DNA of 64,000 nucleotides. It comes from Oerskovia rustica (GTDB taxonomy: Bacteria > Actinomycetota > Actinomycetes > Actinomycetales > Cellulomonadaceae). A model generated the notes under the pieces. It saw only the letters and a list, made by a program, of their open reading frames with translations, was not told the DNA's origin and made no database searches. The translations under genes were made by a program, and so were the position numbers. This document shows positions 9,814 through 19,021 of the stretch, in pieces (positions within the stretch are counted from its first letter, which is position 1; each line of letters begins with the position of its first letter). The stretch covers positions 48,970 through 112,969 of the forward strand of contig NZ_JACSQQ010000001.1 in assembly GCF_014836555.1 (NCBI RefSeq), given 5' to 3'.

Positions 9814-11177
9814 CAGGCTCCCTCGACTCTCAGGACGGACGTGATCTCTCGGACGGGTTCGAGCACCGCGATCGCGTCGACCGTCGCGGCGAGCGCGGCC
9901 TCCGCTGCGGCGTGGGTCGTGATGACGAGGTGCGCGACGCCGGTCGACCCGCCGTCGGCGCCGTGCGTGTCGTCGGCCCCGGGCGCGGCGGCTTCCGAGG
10001 GCTGGCGCACGGCCTCGATCGAGACGCCCTTCGACGCCAGGACCTGGGCGACCTGGGCCAGGACGCCGGGGCGGTCGTCGACCGCGAGACGGACCTGGTA
10101 GCGCGTGACCGCGGTGCTGGCCGGCAGGATCGGCAGGGCCGCGTAGGTGGACTCCTCGGGGCCCTTGCCGCCGAGCACGCGGTGACGCGCGGCGGACACG
10201 ACGTCGCCGAGCACGGCGGACGCCGTCGGCGCTCCGCCCGCACCGCGGCCGTAGAACATGAGCTCGCCCGCCGCGTCGGCCTCGACGAAGACCGCGTTGA
10301 AGGCCCCGCGCACACCGGCGAGCGGGTGCGCGACGGGCACGAGCGCCGGGTGCACGCGCACCGAGACGCCGTGCGAGCCGTCGTCGTCCGTCACGGACTC
10401 CGCGATGGCGAGCAGCTTGATGACGTGACCGGTCTGCGCGGCCCACGCGACGTCGTCGGCGGTGATCCTCGTGATGCCCTCGCGCGCGACGTCCTCGAGC
10501 GAGACGCGCGTGTGGAACGCGAGGCTCGCGAGGATCGCAGCCTTGGCCGCGGCGTCGAAGCCCTCGACGTCGGCGGTCGGGTCGGCCTCGGCGTAGCCGA
10601 GGTCCTGGGCCTGTCGCACGGCGTCGTCGAACGACATGCCCGTGCTCGCCATCTGGTCCAGCACGTAGTTCGTGGTGCCGTTGACGATGCCCAGGATGCG
10701 GCGCACGCTGTCGCCCGCGAGGGACTCGCGGACGGGGCGGACGATCGGGATCGCGCCCGCGACCGCGGCCTCGAAGTAGATGTCGACGCCCGCGGTGTCC
10801 GCGGCCTTGTAGAGCGTGGGGCCGTCCTCGGCGAGGAGCGCCTTGTTCGCGGTCACGACGGCGGCGCCCGCCTCGATCGCCCGCAGCAGCAGCGCGCGGG
10901 CCGGCTCGATGCCGCCCATGACCTCGATGACGATGTCGGCGCGCGCGACGAGCCCCTCGGCGTCCTCCGTCAGGAGCGAGCGGTCGACCGACTCGGCGAG
11001 CGGCCGCGGGGCCGACGCGTCACGCACCGCGATGCCCACGAGCTCGAGCGGTGCCCCGACGCGCGAGGCCAGGTCGGCGCTCTGCTGCGTCAGCAGCCGA
11101 GCCACCTCGGACCCGACGACGCCGCACCCGAGCAGCGCGACGCGCAGCGGACCTTGCTCCTGCTGGCTGGCTCCCAC
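9813..11177 (-). CDS. hom: Homoserine dehydrogenase with C-terminal ACT domain
   Basis: Reduces aspartate semialdehyde to homoserine. 454 residues: NAD(P)-binding domain starting [17 protein letters not shown] (about 13-150), catalytic domain with [11 protein letters not shown] and [14 protein letters not shown], and an ACT regulatory domain from about residue 350 ([18 protein letters not shown]) expected to sense threonine. It is monofunctional, with no aspartokinase domain. GTG start immediately behind GGAGGAGGAGC, a very strong ribosome-binding site, after a 246-base region that should hold the operon promoter. Confidence 0.95.
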   Translation of the reverse strand: MGASQQEQGPLRVALLGCGVVGSEVARLLTQQSADLASRVGAPLELVGIAVRDASAPRPLAESVDRSLLTEDAEGLVARADIVIEVMGGIEPARALLLRAIEAGAAVVTANKALLAEDGPTLYKAADTAGVDIYFEAAVAGAIPIVRPVRESLAGDSVRRILGIVNGTTNYVLDQMASTGMSFDDAVRQAQDLGYAEADPTADVEGFDAAAKAAILASLAFHTRVSLEDVAREGITRITADDVAWAAQTGHVIKLLAIAESVTDDDGSHGVSVRVHPALVPVAHPLAGVRGAFNAVFVEADAAGELMFYGRGAGGAPTASAVLGDVVSAARHRVLGGKGPEESTYAALPILPASTAVTRYQVRLAVDDRPGVLAQVAQVLASKGVSIEAVRQPSEAAAPGADDTHGADGGSTGVAHLVITTHAAAEAALAATVDAIAVLEPVREITSVLRVEGA

Positions 11178-11423
11178 GAAGCTCCTCCTCCATCACCCGG
11201 CCCGCACGGTCAGCGGTGCCGTCGTTCTCCTGGCCCTGTCGGACGCGATCACGTCGCAGGGCCCCTCGGTCCCGGTGGGCACGGCACCCTGTGCCGCACG
11301 TCCCCACCGGTCGATCCCGAGCATGTCGATCCTCGCCCGGTTGCCCGGATCCTGGGCGCTCGTCTCAGGATACGGGTGCGCGGTCACCGGGCCGCGAGGC
11401 GCCGCGCCCGGGCCCGGCGGGCG
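11178..11423 (-). promoter_or_regulatory. Presumed promoter region of the hom-thrC-thrB operon
   Basis: 246 bases between the lysA stop and the hom start. A TATCCT hexamer occurs on the minus strand about 180 bases before hom, without a recognisable -35. No threonine- or isoleucine-rich leader peptide and no attenuator-like terminator pair is visible, so feedback is more likely at the enzyme ACT domain. Confidence 0.3.
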
Positions 11424-12869
11424 TCAGCCCAGGTCGAGCGCGAGCAGGTCGTCCTCGGTCTCACGACGGATCAGGACCCTGGTCCCGCCGTCGGTCACGG
11501 CCACGACCGGGGGCCGGGGCACATGGTTGTAGTTCGAGGCCATCGAGCGCCCGTAGGCGCCCGTCGCCGCGACGGCCAGCAGGTCGCCGGCCCGCACGTC
11601 GCCCGGGAGCAGCACGTCGTGGACCACGATGTCGCCGCTCTCGCAGTGCTTGCCGACCACGCGTGCGAGCACGGGCGCGGCGTCCGAGAGCCGGTTCGCG
11701 AGCTCGGCGTGGTAGTTCGCGCCGTACAGCGCCGGGCGGATGTTGTCGCTCATGCCGCCGTCGATCGAGACGTACGTGCGCACGGTCGTGCTCTCGGCCT
11801 CGCCGTCCCCGGCCGCCCCGCCGACCCGCACGGGCTTGACCGTTCCGACCGTGTAGAGCGTCAGGCCAGCGGGCCCGACGATCGCCCGGCCCGGCTCGAT
11901 CGAGAAGCGCGGCAGGGGCGTGCCGAGGTCCGCCGACGAGGCCGCGACCGACGCGGCGACGTCCTTCGCGATGCGGTCCGGGTCGAGCGCGACCTCGCCC
12001 GGCAGGTACGCGATGCCGTACCCACCGCCCAGGTCCACCTCCGGGACCAGGAAACCCGTGCGCTCCGCGAGCGCGGCCCGCAGCTCGAGGACCTTGCGCG
12101 CCGCGACCTCGAAGCCCGACGGGTCGAGGATCTGCGAACCGATGTGCGAGTGGATGCCCAGCAGCTCCAGCTCGGGGTGCGCGAGCACCGCGAGGAGCGC
12201 GGTCATGGCCGGGCTGTCCTCGGCCTGCGCGTCCGGCGCGGTCGCGAGGGACAGCCCGAACTTCTGGTCCTCGTGCGCGGTCGAGATGTACTCGTGGCCA
12301 CCCGCGTGCACACCCGTGGTCACCCGGATCATGACCGGGGCCGGAACCCCGCCCCGCGCCCGGGACGCGGCGGCCACGCGCTCGACCTCGGCGAGCGAGT
12401 CGACGATGATCCGGCCCACGCCCGCCTCGAGGGCGCGCACGATCTCCGCGTCCGACTTGTTGTTCCCGTGCAGCCCGATGTGCTCACCCGGAACGTCCGC
12501 GCGCAGCGCGACCGCGAGCTCGCCGCCCGTCGCGGTGTCGACCCGCAGGCCCTCGGCACGGACCCAGCGGGCCACGGCGACCGACAGGAACGCCTTGCCC
12601 GCGTAGTACACGTCGACTCCCGCACCGACCTCGGCGAACGCGGCCTCGAACGCGCGACGGTACGACCGTGCCCGCTCGCGCAGGTCCGCCTCGTCGAGCA
12701 CGTACGCCGGGGTGCCCTGGGCGGCCGCGAGCTCGCGCACGTCGACCCCCGCGACCGTCAGCGCGCCGTCGGGACCGCGGCGCACGCCGCTCGACCACGG
12801 CTCGCCCGGCACGAAGGTGCCGGTCGGCGAGAAGGCGGGCGGCGTCGTCGGGCCTGCCGACGCGCTCAC
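11424..12869 (-). CDS. lysA: Diaminopimelate decarboxylase
   Basis: PLP enzyme of the alanine-racemase fold making L-lysine from meso-diaminopimelate. 481 residues; PLP lysine in [11 protein letters not shown], substrate and phosphate motifs [22 protein letters not shown] and the active-site CESGD with ALYGANYH near the C-terminus. The GTG start ([13 protein letters not shown]) shares GTGA with the argS stop. An N-terminal extension of about 25 residues precedes the family core. Confidence 0.95.
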   Translation of the reverse strand: MSASAGPTTPPAFSPTGTFVPGEPWSSGVRRGPDGALTVAGVDVRELAAAQGTPAYVLDEADLRERARSYRRAFEAAFAEVGAGVDVYYAGKAFLSVAVARWVRAEGLRVDTATGGELAVALRADVPGEHIGLHGNNKSDAEIVRALEAGVGRIIVDSLAEVERVAAASRARGGVPAPVMIRVTTGVHAGGHEYISTAHEDQKFGLSLATAPDAQAEDSPAMTALLAVLAHPELELLGIHSHIGSQILDPSGFEVAARKVLELRAALAERTGFLVPEVDLGGGYGIAYLPGEVALDPDRIAKDVAASVAASSADLGTPLPRFSIEPGRAIVGPAGLTLYTVGTVKPVRVGGAAGDGEAESTTVRTYVSIDGGMSDNIRPALYGANYHAELANRLSDAAPVLARVVGKHCESGDIVVHDVLLPGDVRAGDLLAVAATGAYGRSMASNYNHVPRPPVVAVTDGGTRVLIRRETEDDLLALDLG

Positions 12870-14560
12870 ATGCGCTCCGGCGCGGACACGCCCAGCAGGC
12901 CGAGGCCGTTGGCGAGCACCTGACGCGTCGCGTCGTTGAGCCACAGGCGCGTGCGGTGCACGTCCGTGACCTCCTCGTCGCCCAGCGGCGTCACGCGGCA
13001 CTCGTGGTACCAGGAGTGGTAGTCGCCCGCGAGCGCCTCGAGGTAGCGCGCGACGCGGTGCGGCTCGCGCAGCTCCGCGGCCTGGCCCACGACGCGGGGG
13101 AACTCGGTGAGCGCACCGAGCAGGATCGACTCGGTCTCGTGCGTCAGGAGCGACGGGTCGAACGCCTCGCTCCCGTCCTCACGGAACCGCGAGACCCCGT
13201 GCGCCTCGGCGTTGCGCGCGACGTTGGCGGTGCGGGCGTGCGCGTACTGCACGTAGAAGACCGGGTTCTCGTTGGTCGCCCTGGACAGCAGGTCGAGGTC
13301 CAGGTCGATGCTCGAGTCGGTCGAGGAGCGCGCGAGCGAGTAGCGCGCGGCGTCCACGCCCACGGCGTCGACCAGGTCCTCGAGCGTCACGACGGTCCCG
13401 GCGCGCTTGGACATGCGGACCGGCTGGCCGTCCTTGACCAGGTTGACCATCTGCCCGATGAGGATCTGCAGGTTCTTGCCCGGCTCGTCGCCGAACGCCG
13501 CGCACACCGCCATCATGCGGCTCACGTACCCGTGGTGGTCCGCGCCGAGCATGATGATGACGTCGTCGAACCCGCGCTCGCGCTTGTCGAGGTAGTACGC
13601 GATGTCGCCCGCGATGTACGCGGCCTCGCCGTCCGACTTGATGATGACGCGGTCCTTGTCGTCACCGAAGTCGGTCGTGCGCAACCACGTCGCGCCGTCG
13701 GCCTCGAAGACGTGGCCGCCCTCGCGCAGGCGCTGGACCGCGCGCTCGACCGCACCCGACTCGTGCAGAGAGTCCTCGTGGAAGTACACGTCGAAGTCGA
13801 CGCCGAAGTCGTGCAGCGCGCTGCGGATCTCGTCGAACATGCGCTCGACGCCGCGCGCCCGGAAGACCTCCTGGGCCTCGTCGTCGGGCAGCGTGCGCGG
13901 GTCCGGGTCGCCCGCGGCGATCGCGTCGGCGATGACGGCCTCGGCGATGTCCGAGATGTACTGGCCGCCGTACCCGTCCTCGGGAGCGTCCTGGCCCTTG
14001 GCGCGCGCGAGCAGCGAGCGAGCGAAGCGGTCGATCTGCGCACCGTGGTCGTTGAAGTAGTACTCGCGCTCGACCACGGCACCCGAGGCCTGCAGCACGC
14101 GGGCCAGCGAGTCGCCGACCGCGGCCCAGCGCACGCCGCCGATGTGGATGGGACCCGTGGGGTTCGCCGAGACGAACTCCAGGTTGATGCGCGTGCCGGC
14201 CTCGGAGTCGTTGTTCCCGTAGGCCGCACCCTGGACGAGGATCGTGCGCGCGAGCTCGCCCGCGGCCGCCGCGTCGAGCGTGATGTTCAGGAAGCCCGGC
14301 CCGGCGATGTCCACCGACTTGATGCCCGGGTGCGCGGCGAGGCGCTGCGCGAGGTCCTCGGCCAGGACGCGCGGGGCCACGCCGGCCTTCTTCGCGAGCT
14401 GCAGGGCGACGTTGGTGGCCCAGTCGCCGTGCTCGCGCTGGCGGGGTCGCTCGACGTGGACCGGCGCGGGGACCGCGTCGGCGGGCAGGGCGAGGGTGCC
14501 GTCGGCGACGGCGGAGGCCAGGGCAGCGCTGAGCGCTTCGGAGAGCTCGTTCGGGGTCAC
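12866..14560 (-). CDS. argS: Arginyl-tRNA synthetase
   Basis: Class I synthetase charging tRNA-Arg. 564 residues: N-terminal Add-1 domain (1-105) that recognises the D-loop, the catalytic core with [18 protein letters not shown] (HIGG in place of HIGH, common in actinobacterial ArgS), a KMSKS-like RMSKRAG near residue 390, and a C-terminal DALR anticodon-binding domain. GTG start with the stop overlapping lysA. It opens the argS-lysA block, an order shared with Corynebacterium and Mycobacterium. Confidence 0.96.
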   Translation of the reverse strand: MTPNELSEALSAALASAVADGTLALPADAVPAPVHVERPRQREHGDWATNVALQLAKKAGVAPRVLAEDLAQRLAAHPGIKSVDIAGPGFLNITLDAAAAGELARTILVQGAAYGNNDSEAGTRINLEFVSANPTGPIHIGGVRWAAVGDSLARVLQASGAVVEREYYFNDHGAQIDRFARSLLARAKGQDAPEDGYGGQYISDIAEAVIADAIAAGDPDPRTLPDDEAQEVFRARGVERMFDEIRSALHDFGVDFDVYFHEDSLHESGAVERAVQRLREGGHVFEADGATWLRTTDFGDDKDRVIIKSDGEAAYIAGDIAYYLDKRERGFDDVIIMLGADHHGYVSRMMAVCAAFGDEPGKNLQILIGQMVNLVKDGQPVRMSKRAGTVVTLEDLVDAVGVDAARYSLARSSTDSSIDLDLDLLSRATNENPVFYVQYAHARTANVARNAEAHGVSRFREDGSEAFDPSLLTHETESILLGALTEFPRVVGQAAELREPHRVARYLEALAGDYHSWYHECRVTPLGDEEVTDVHRTRLWLNDATRQVLANGLGLLGVSAPERM

Positions 14561-14582
14561 CCGACGATTCTAGCGAGGGACG

Positions 14583-15989
14583 CTAGCGCTTTGTGTCGTC
14601 GCCCGCGGGCGACGACGTGGGCCCACCCCGCCGTGCACGCGGAACCCACGTGTCCTCGATCATGACGGGACGGCACCCCGCGACCGCGGCGACGAGGATC
14701 ACGGCGAGGGTGCCGAACAGGAAGACGAACGTGCTGTCCCACGTCCCGCTGCGGCCGTAGAGGATGCCCGCGGTCAGGGGCCCGGCCCCTGCGATGAGGT
14801 ACCCGACGCCCTGCACGAACCCGGACAGCGCCACGGCCCCGGCCGAGGTGCGGCTGCGCAGGTTGATGAGCGCGAGCCCCAGCGGGAACGTCGAGGCCCC
14901 GAGCCCTGCGAGCACGACCCACACCCACGTCGCAGGACCTGCCTGACCACCCATGAGCCCGCCGTACCCGACCGCGAGCATCGCGACGAAGACCACCACG
15001 AGGGGGTACGGGTTGCGCATCCGGGCTGCGAGCAGCGGCGTGACGATCGACATCGGCATGCCGACGAACGCGTACAGCGCGAGCGCGCTCGCCGCCGTGG
15101 GCTCCGACATCCCCGCGTCGATCAGGACGTGCGGCAGCCACGCGAACATGACGTAGGTGTTGAGCGAGTTGAGACCGAACATCCCCGCGACGCCCCACGC
15201 GAGCGGGCTGCGCCAGGCGCGCCCCTCGTGACGGTGCCGCCCGTCGAGCCCCACCGTGTGCTCGGGCGAGTGCTCGAGCACCGACGCGAGCTCGGCGCGG
15301 GCACGGGCCGAGCGGGCGATGACCACGGTCCACGGCACGGCCGCGAGCAGGCCCACGAGCGCCCAGCCGCCCAGGGCCGGACGCCAGCCCAGCGACGAGG
15401 CGATACCCACCACGAGCAGCGGCGGGATCGCGGTGCTCAGCGAGAGCGTCACGGTGTACGCCGCGGTCACGGCCCCGATCCGGTCGGGGAAGTACCGCTT
15501 GACCAGGGGCGGGAGCAGCACGTTGCCCATGCCCATGCCCGCGAGCGCCACCGCGGTCCACAGCAGGAAGGACGGGGCCGTGCTCGACAGCGACCGCAGG
15601 ATCTCCCCGACCGAGCTCACGACCAGCGCGGCGACGAGCGTCGGCTCGAGCCCGAACCTGCGCGACAGGACCGGGACGAGCGAGCCGAAGACCGCGAACG
15701 CGATGACCGGGACAGTGCCCAGCAGACCCGCGACCTGGTCGCTCAGGTCGATGTCGGCCCGGACCACCTCCAGGATCGGGGAGACCGAGGCGACCGCGAT
15801 CCGCAGGTTGAAGGCCGCGAGGACGATCCCGGCAAGGACGACGAACCGCCCTCTCCACGGGCGGCGGGCGTTGTCGGGGGTGCTGTCGGGGGTCGAGCTC
15901 GAGTCCTGGCGATCCACTCCAGGAGGGTACGCATCCGTTTCCCGGGGCACCCGTCCCGGAGGCCGTTCCGGGCTGGTGAGTCCGGTCAC
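14583..15989 (-). CDS. MFS transporter, CynX/NimT-like
   Basis: 468-residue membrane transporter with about twelve hydrophobic segments after a polar, proline-rich N-terminus of some 48 residues. The pattern LAAFNLRIAVASVSPILEVV in TM1, the GTVPVIAFAVFGSL loop and the charged RRFGLEPTLVAAL segment resemble the CynX/NimT branch, which exports or imports small anions, nitroimidazoles and cyanate-like compounds. The substrate cannot be told. The GTG at 15989 is the furthest possible start; a later start nearer the first helix is possible. It ends 22 bases before argS and is probably its own unit. Confidence 0.8.
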   Translation of the reverse strand: MTGLTSPERPPGRVPRETDAYPPGVDRQDSSSTPDSTPDNARRPWRGRFVVLAGIVLAAFNLRIAVASVSPILEVVRADIDLSDQVAGLLGTVPVIAFAVFGSLVPVLSRRFGLEPTLVAALVVSSVGEILRSLSSTAPSFLLWTAVALAGMGMGNVLLPPLVKRYFPDRIGAVTAAYTVTLSLSTAIPPLLVVGIASSLGWRPALGGWALVGLLAAVPWTVVIARSARARAELASVLEHSPEHTVGLDGRHRHEGRAWRSPLAWGVAGMFGLNSLNTYVMFAWLPHVLIDAGMSEPTAASALALYAFVGMPMSIVTPLLAARMRNPYPLVVVFVAMLAVGYGGLMGGQAGPATWVWVVLAGLGASTFPLGLALINLRSRTSAGAVALSGFVQGVGYLIAGAGPLTAGILYGRSGTWDSTFVFLFGTLAVILVAAVAGCRPVMIEDTWVPRARRGGPTSSPAGDDTKR

Positions 15990-16105
15990 CCCGCCACCAC
16001 GAGGCCAGGCGTCCCGGACGACTCTCGGCAGGTGGGAGCACGAACCCGCCGGAGACTGGTAGTCTCGTGCACCGTGCCGGATGCTCGTCAGAGCGAACGC
16101 ATGCT

Positions 16106-16181
16106 GCCCTCGTAGCTCAGTGGATAGAGCGTCTGCCTCCGGAGCAGAAGGTCGTAGGTTCGAGTCCTATCGAGGGCACCA
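16106..16181 (+). tRNA. tRNA-Arg (anticodon CCG)
   Basis: Cloverleaf: acceptor GCCCTCG (16106-16112) pairs with CGAGGGC (16171-16177); D-arm stem GCTC/GAGC; anticodon stem TCTGC/GCAGA around loop CTCCGGA with anticodon CCG at 16139-16141; T-loop TTCGAGT. Discriminator A16178 and an encoded CCA at 16179-16181. It reads CGG, a common arginine codon in this GC-rich genome. Confidence 0.97.
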
Positions 16182-16187
16182 CGGACC

Positions 16188-16217
16188 AAGCCCCTGGACC
16201 TCTCGGTCCAGGGGCTT
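16188..16217 (+). terminator. Terminator of tRNA-Arg
   Basis: Perfect 13-bp hairpin (16188-16200 with 16205-16217, arm AAGCCCCTGGACC) with tetraloop TCTC, six bases after the CCA. Only a CTT follows, no long T-run. Confidence 0.8.
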
Positions 16218-16314
16218 CGTCGTGCCCGGGACCCGTCACGGTGGTCCGGGACTCCCCCGCACCCGTGTAGCGTCCGCACTACTGGGCCACCGTGGTCTCG
16301 TTGACGGGACAAGC

Positions 16315-17478
16315 GTGACAACAGCATCGAACGACACCATCCTCGGCCTCCTCGGGAGGTCGCGGAAGCCCGACGAGCGCCGGCTCCCCCTCCACCCCGA
16401 CCACCTCGAGCGCATCGCCCCCGAGCTCCGGTCGCGGATCGTCGTCGAGCACGGGTACGGCGAGCGCTTCGGGGTGAGCGACGAGCAGATCGCGCCCTGG
16501 GTCCGCTCCCTGGGCACCCGCGCCGAGGTCATCGCGGCAGCCGACGTGATCCTGCTGCCCAAGCCCCAGCTCGAGGACCTGCGCGACCTGCGCCCCGGCC
16601 AGACCCTGTGGGGCTGGCCGCACTGCGTCCAGGACCGCGACCTGACCCAGCTCGCGATCGACAAGCGGCTCACGCTCGTCGCGTTCGAGGCCATGCACCA
16701 CTGGGCGGCGGACGGCGGGTTCGGCCTGCACGTCTTCCACAAGAACAACGAGATGGCCGGCTACTGCTCGGTGCTGCACGCGCTCGAGCTGTGCGGCTCG
16801 ACGGGCGACTACGGCAGGCGCCTGACCGCCGTGGTCATCGGCTTCGGCGCCACCGCTCGCGGAGCCGTCACCGCCCTCAACGCGCACGGCGTGCACGACG
16901 TCCGCGTGCTCACCAACCGCCGGGTCGCCGCGGTCGCGGCACCGATCCACTCGGCGCAGATCGTGCAGTTCGACCACGACGACGCGCCGTACCTCAGCGA
17001 GGTCATCACCGACGAGGGCCGCCTCCCGCTCGCCCCGTTCCTCGCCGAGAGCGACATCGTCGTCAACTGCACCCTCCAGGACCCGAACGCGCCCCTGCTC
17101 TACCTGCGCACGTCGGACCTGGGAGCGTTCCGTCCGGGCAGCCTGATCGTCGACGTGTCGTGCGACGACGGCATGGCGTTCGACTGGGCGCGCTCGACCA
17201 CGTTCGCCGACCCTCTGGTCACGGTCGGCAAGAGCATCAACTACTACGCGGTGGACCACAGCCCGTCGTACCTGTGGAACTCGGCGACGTGGGAGATCAG
17301 CTCGGCGGTCCTGCCCTTCCTCCCGGCGGTCATGGCAGGCCCGGCGGGCTGGGAGGCGAACGAGACGGTCCGCCGTGCGATCGAGGTGCGCGACGGGGTC
17401 GTCCTCAACCCCGCCGTCCTCGATTTCCAGCACCGCGAGGCCGCGTACCCGCACCACCCGGTCCCGGCCCTGCCGTGA
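16315..17478 (+). CDS. Alanine dehydrogenase/PNT-fold protein, N5-(carboxyethyl)ornithine synthase-like
   Basis: 387 residues. The N-terminal half (about 5-135) resembles the AlaDH_PNT substrate domain (LGRSRKPDERRLPLHPDHL); a Rossmann dinucleotide motif follows as VVIGFGATARGAV near residue 180. The closest family I recognise is N(5)-(carboxyethyl)ornithine synthase, which reductively couples pyruvate and ornithine with NADPH; alanine dehydrogenase is the alternative. GTG at 16315 behind GGGACAAGC is the only start close to the domain. It stands alone between tRNA-Arg and the CYTH gene, with no arginine or opine genes nearby, so the true reaction is uncertain. Confidence 0.7.
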   Translation: MTTASNDTILGLLGRSRKPDERRLPLHPDHLERIAPELRSRIVVEHGYGERFGVSDEQIAPWVRSLGTRAEVIAAADVILLPKPQLEDLRDLRPGQTLWGWPHCVQDRDLTQLAIDKRLTLVAFEAMHHWAADGGFGLHVFHKNNEMAGYCSVLHALELCGSTGDYGRRLTAVVIGFGATARGAVTALNAHGVHDVRVLTNRRVAAVAAPIHSAQIVQFDHDDAPYLSEVITDEGRLPLAPFLAESDIVVNCTLQDPNAPLLYLRTSDLGAFRPGSLIVDVSCDDGMAFDWARSTTFADPLVTVGKSINYYAVDHSPSYLWNSATWEISSAVLPFLPAVMAGPAGWEANETVRRAIEVRDGVVLNPAVLDFQHREAAYPHHPVPALP

Positions 17479-17487
17479 GCGACCGCG

Positions 17488-17493
17488 TACGGT
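17488..17493 (+). promoter_or_regulatory. -10 element TACGGT, leaderless start of the CYTH gene
   Basis: TACGGT lies seven bases before the ATG at 17501, the spacing expected if transcription starts at the A of the start codon. No Shine-Dalgarno sequence is present. Confidence 0.5.
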
Positions 17494-17500
17494 ATGTCCT

Positions 17501-18127
17501 ATGACGGACGGTGGTAACGGAGACTTCGAGTTCGAGCGTCGCTTCCTCGTGAAGGACGTCCCGGTCGACCTGCTCGACGCGCCCGCGCTCATCGTGCAGA
17601 GCTACTTCCTGGCGGAGGACGGCTACGCGCTGCGCCTGCGCGCCCAGGCGAGCGCGACGGCCGGCGAGCTCGGCGCCGCCACCTCTCCCCTGAGCGTCCT
17701 GGACCGGTACGCGTTCGACTTCTGCGCCCTGACGGTCAAGGGGCCGCAGGTGGGCGGCACCCGGTACGAGGCCGAGCGTGAGATCGACGTCAACGTCGGG
17801 GTCGAGATGATCCGCCGTGGTGGCGGCCGCATCGTCAAGACCCGCTACTCGGCGTGGCTCGGGGCGGACGGCTGGGTCATCGACGTGTTCGGGGGCGCGA
17901 ACCACCCGCTCGTGATCGCGGAGTGCGAGCGGTCCGGCCCGGTCGTGGACCTCCAGATCCCGGCGTTCTGCGTCACCGAGATCACCGACGACCGTCGCTT
18001 CTCGAACGACTCGCTCTCGCACACCCCGTACTCGGCGTGGGCCGGGTCGTTCGCCGCGGAGCTCGCGGTCTCCGGGCCGCGGTTCCGCCAGGACTTCGGG
18101 CACAACGCCCACCTGCCCGGGGAGTAG
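17501..18127 (+). CDS. CYTH domain protein
   Basis: 208 residues. The opening FEFERRFLVKDVP is the EXEXK-like start of the CYTH (adenylyl cyclase class IV/thiamine triphosphatase) tunnel fold, and later strands carry YALRLRAQ, CALTVKGP, RYEAEREID and LVIAECERSG, whose paired charges line the tunnel that binds triphosphates and divalent metals. The first motif reads EFERR, so the lysine is an arginine. Substrate (inorganic polyphosphate, thiamine triphosphate or another) is unknown. Convergent with the HTH gene downstream; the terminator overlaps its stop. Confidence 0.8.
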   Translation: MTDGGNGDFEFERRFLVKDVPVDLLDAPALIVQSYFLAEDGYALRLRAQASATAGELGAATSPLSVLDRYAFDFCALTVKGPQVGGTRYEAEREIDVNVGVEMIRRGGGRIVKTRYSAWLGADGWVIDVFGGANHPLVIAECERSGPVVDLQIPAFCVTEITDDRRFSNDSLSHTPYSAWAGSFAAELAVSGPRFRQDFGHNAHLPGE

Positions 18128-18136
18128 CCCGGGCAG
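18113..18136. terminator. Bidirectional hairpin between convergent genes
   Basis: Nine-bp perfect stem CTGCCCGGG (18113-18121) with 18128-18136, six-base loop. It overlaps the stop of the CYTH gene and lies two bases past the stop of the facing gene, so it can serve both. Confidence 0.6.
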
Positions 18137-18137
18137 T

Positions 18138-18797
18138 TCAGGCCCCGTCGCCCACGAGGCGCGGCCCGTCCACGACGCCACGGTCTCCCCCGACGGGGGC
18201 GACCCCCAGGCTGCGCGCGTAGTAGACCCACGGGAACCACGACCCGATCCGTTCCCACCCGTCGGCCTCGAGCCCGAACCGGCTCGCTCCCAGGACGTAG
18301 ACGCGCTTGTGCTCCCACTGCGTCGTGGTGCGCACGAGCCGGTGGAAGCCCGCCCCGAAGCCCGTCGAGCGCCAACCCTTGCGCCCGTAGGCCTCGAGCG
18401 CGGGCATCTCGGTCACGGCCGTGACGGGAGAGAGGATCCGGGTGTCGCCGACCTCCGCGCCCCCGACGAGGTCCTGGACCGTGCCCGGCGCCCCCGGCCC
18501 GACCGGACGACCGAAGCGCTGCTGCGCGGCCTGCCGCGAGATCCCGAGGGTCGTGCCGATCGCCTCCCAGCTGTGCCCTGCCGAACGCCCCGACGACACG
18601 GCCGTCGCGAGCAGCGACTCGGCCGAGGTGGCGGCCCGCGCGGTGAGCGCGACGAGCTCGAGGTGCGCGCCGGGGTCGGTCGCGATGCGGTCGCCGATGC
18701 CGGGGTCGGCAGCGGTCACGGCTTCCGCGAGCAGGTCGTCGAGCGTCCGGTCGTCGTCGCGCGGCTCGAGGCTTCCCCAGGCGGGTGCGTCGCTCAC
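18138..18797 (-). CDS. Helix-turn-helix protein of unknown role
   Basis: 219 residues from a GTG at 18797; upstream codons remain open but lack similarity. Residues 44-70 are helical and alanine-rich; residues 77-96 (SWEAIGTTLGISRQAAQQRF) form a clear helix-turn-helix of the kind found in many actinobacterial proteins. The C-terminal half (about 110-205) has many aromatic residues (GFHRLVRTTTQWEHKRVYVL, WFPWVYYARS) and no family I can name; it may sense a ligand or contact a partner. Twin palindromes lie just upstream, between it and the divergent antiporter, so it may regulate both. Function is not assigned. Confidence 0.7.
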   Translation of the reverse strand: MSDAPAWGSLEPRDDDRTLDDLLAEAVTAADPGIGDRIATDPGAHLELVALTARAATSAESLLATAVSSGRSAGHSWEAIGTTLGISRQAAQQRFGRPVGPGAPGTVQDLVGGAEVGDTRILSPVTAVTEMPALEAYGRKGWRSTGFGAGFHRLVRTTTQWEHKRVYVLGASRFGLEADGWERIGSWFPWVYYARSLGVAPVGGDRGVVDGPRLVGDGA

Positions 18798-18888
18798 GGT
18801 TCGCGCCTCTCCTCGATGCCCGACGCCGGAGCACCGGTCGCGAGGGCGGCGGACAGGTCGGCGACGGGAGAACTTCGGGTAGCCATGC

Positions 18889-18905
18889 GTCAACCTTGGC
18901 TTGAC
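18889..18905. promoter_or_regulatory. Palindrome GTCAA-N7-TTGAC, copy 1
   Basis: Inverted repeat with arms GTCAA and TTGAC and spacer CCTTGGC. It is the first of two identical-architecture sites 28 bp apart centre to centre in the divergent region between the HTH gene and the antiporter; likely operator. Confidence 0.6.
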
Positions 18906-18916
18906 AACCCGTGACT

Positions 18917-18933
18917 GTCAAGAACCTGTTGAC
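18917..18933. promoter_or_regulatory. Palindrome GTCAA-N7-TTGAC, copy 2
   Basis: Same arms with spacer GAACCTG; one further flanking base pair (T18916/A18934) extends symmetry to TGTCAA-N7-TTGACA. The TTGACA could also act as a -35, so binding here would compete with RNA polymerase. Confidence 0.6.
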
Positions 18934-19021
18934 ACTTGCAGCGCGGCCGCACCCGGTCGGGAACACGCCGTCGGGCACGCCTCCCGCGCCGTCCCGGCCG
19001 ACCCGACGGAGAATGCAGGGC

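Noticed and set aside
11193-11387. Possible 64-codon leader peptide before hom
   Set aside because: No run of Thr or Ile codons and no attenuator hairpins, so not a threonine leader.
9912-12923. Open frame of about 1000 codons opposite hom and lysA
   Set aside because: Antisense shadow; both genes have full catalytic motifs on the minus strand.
16106-16217. Genomic-island attachment site at tRNA-Arg
   Set aside because: No second copy of the tRNA 3-prime end and no integrase seen in the window.
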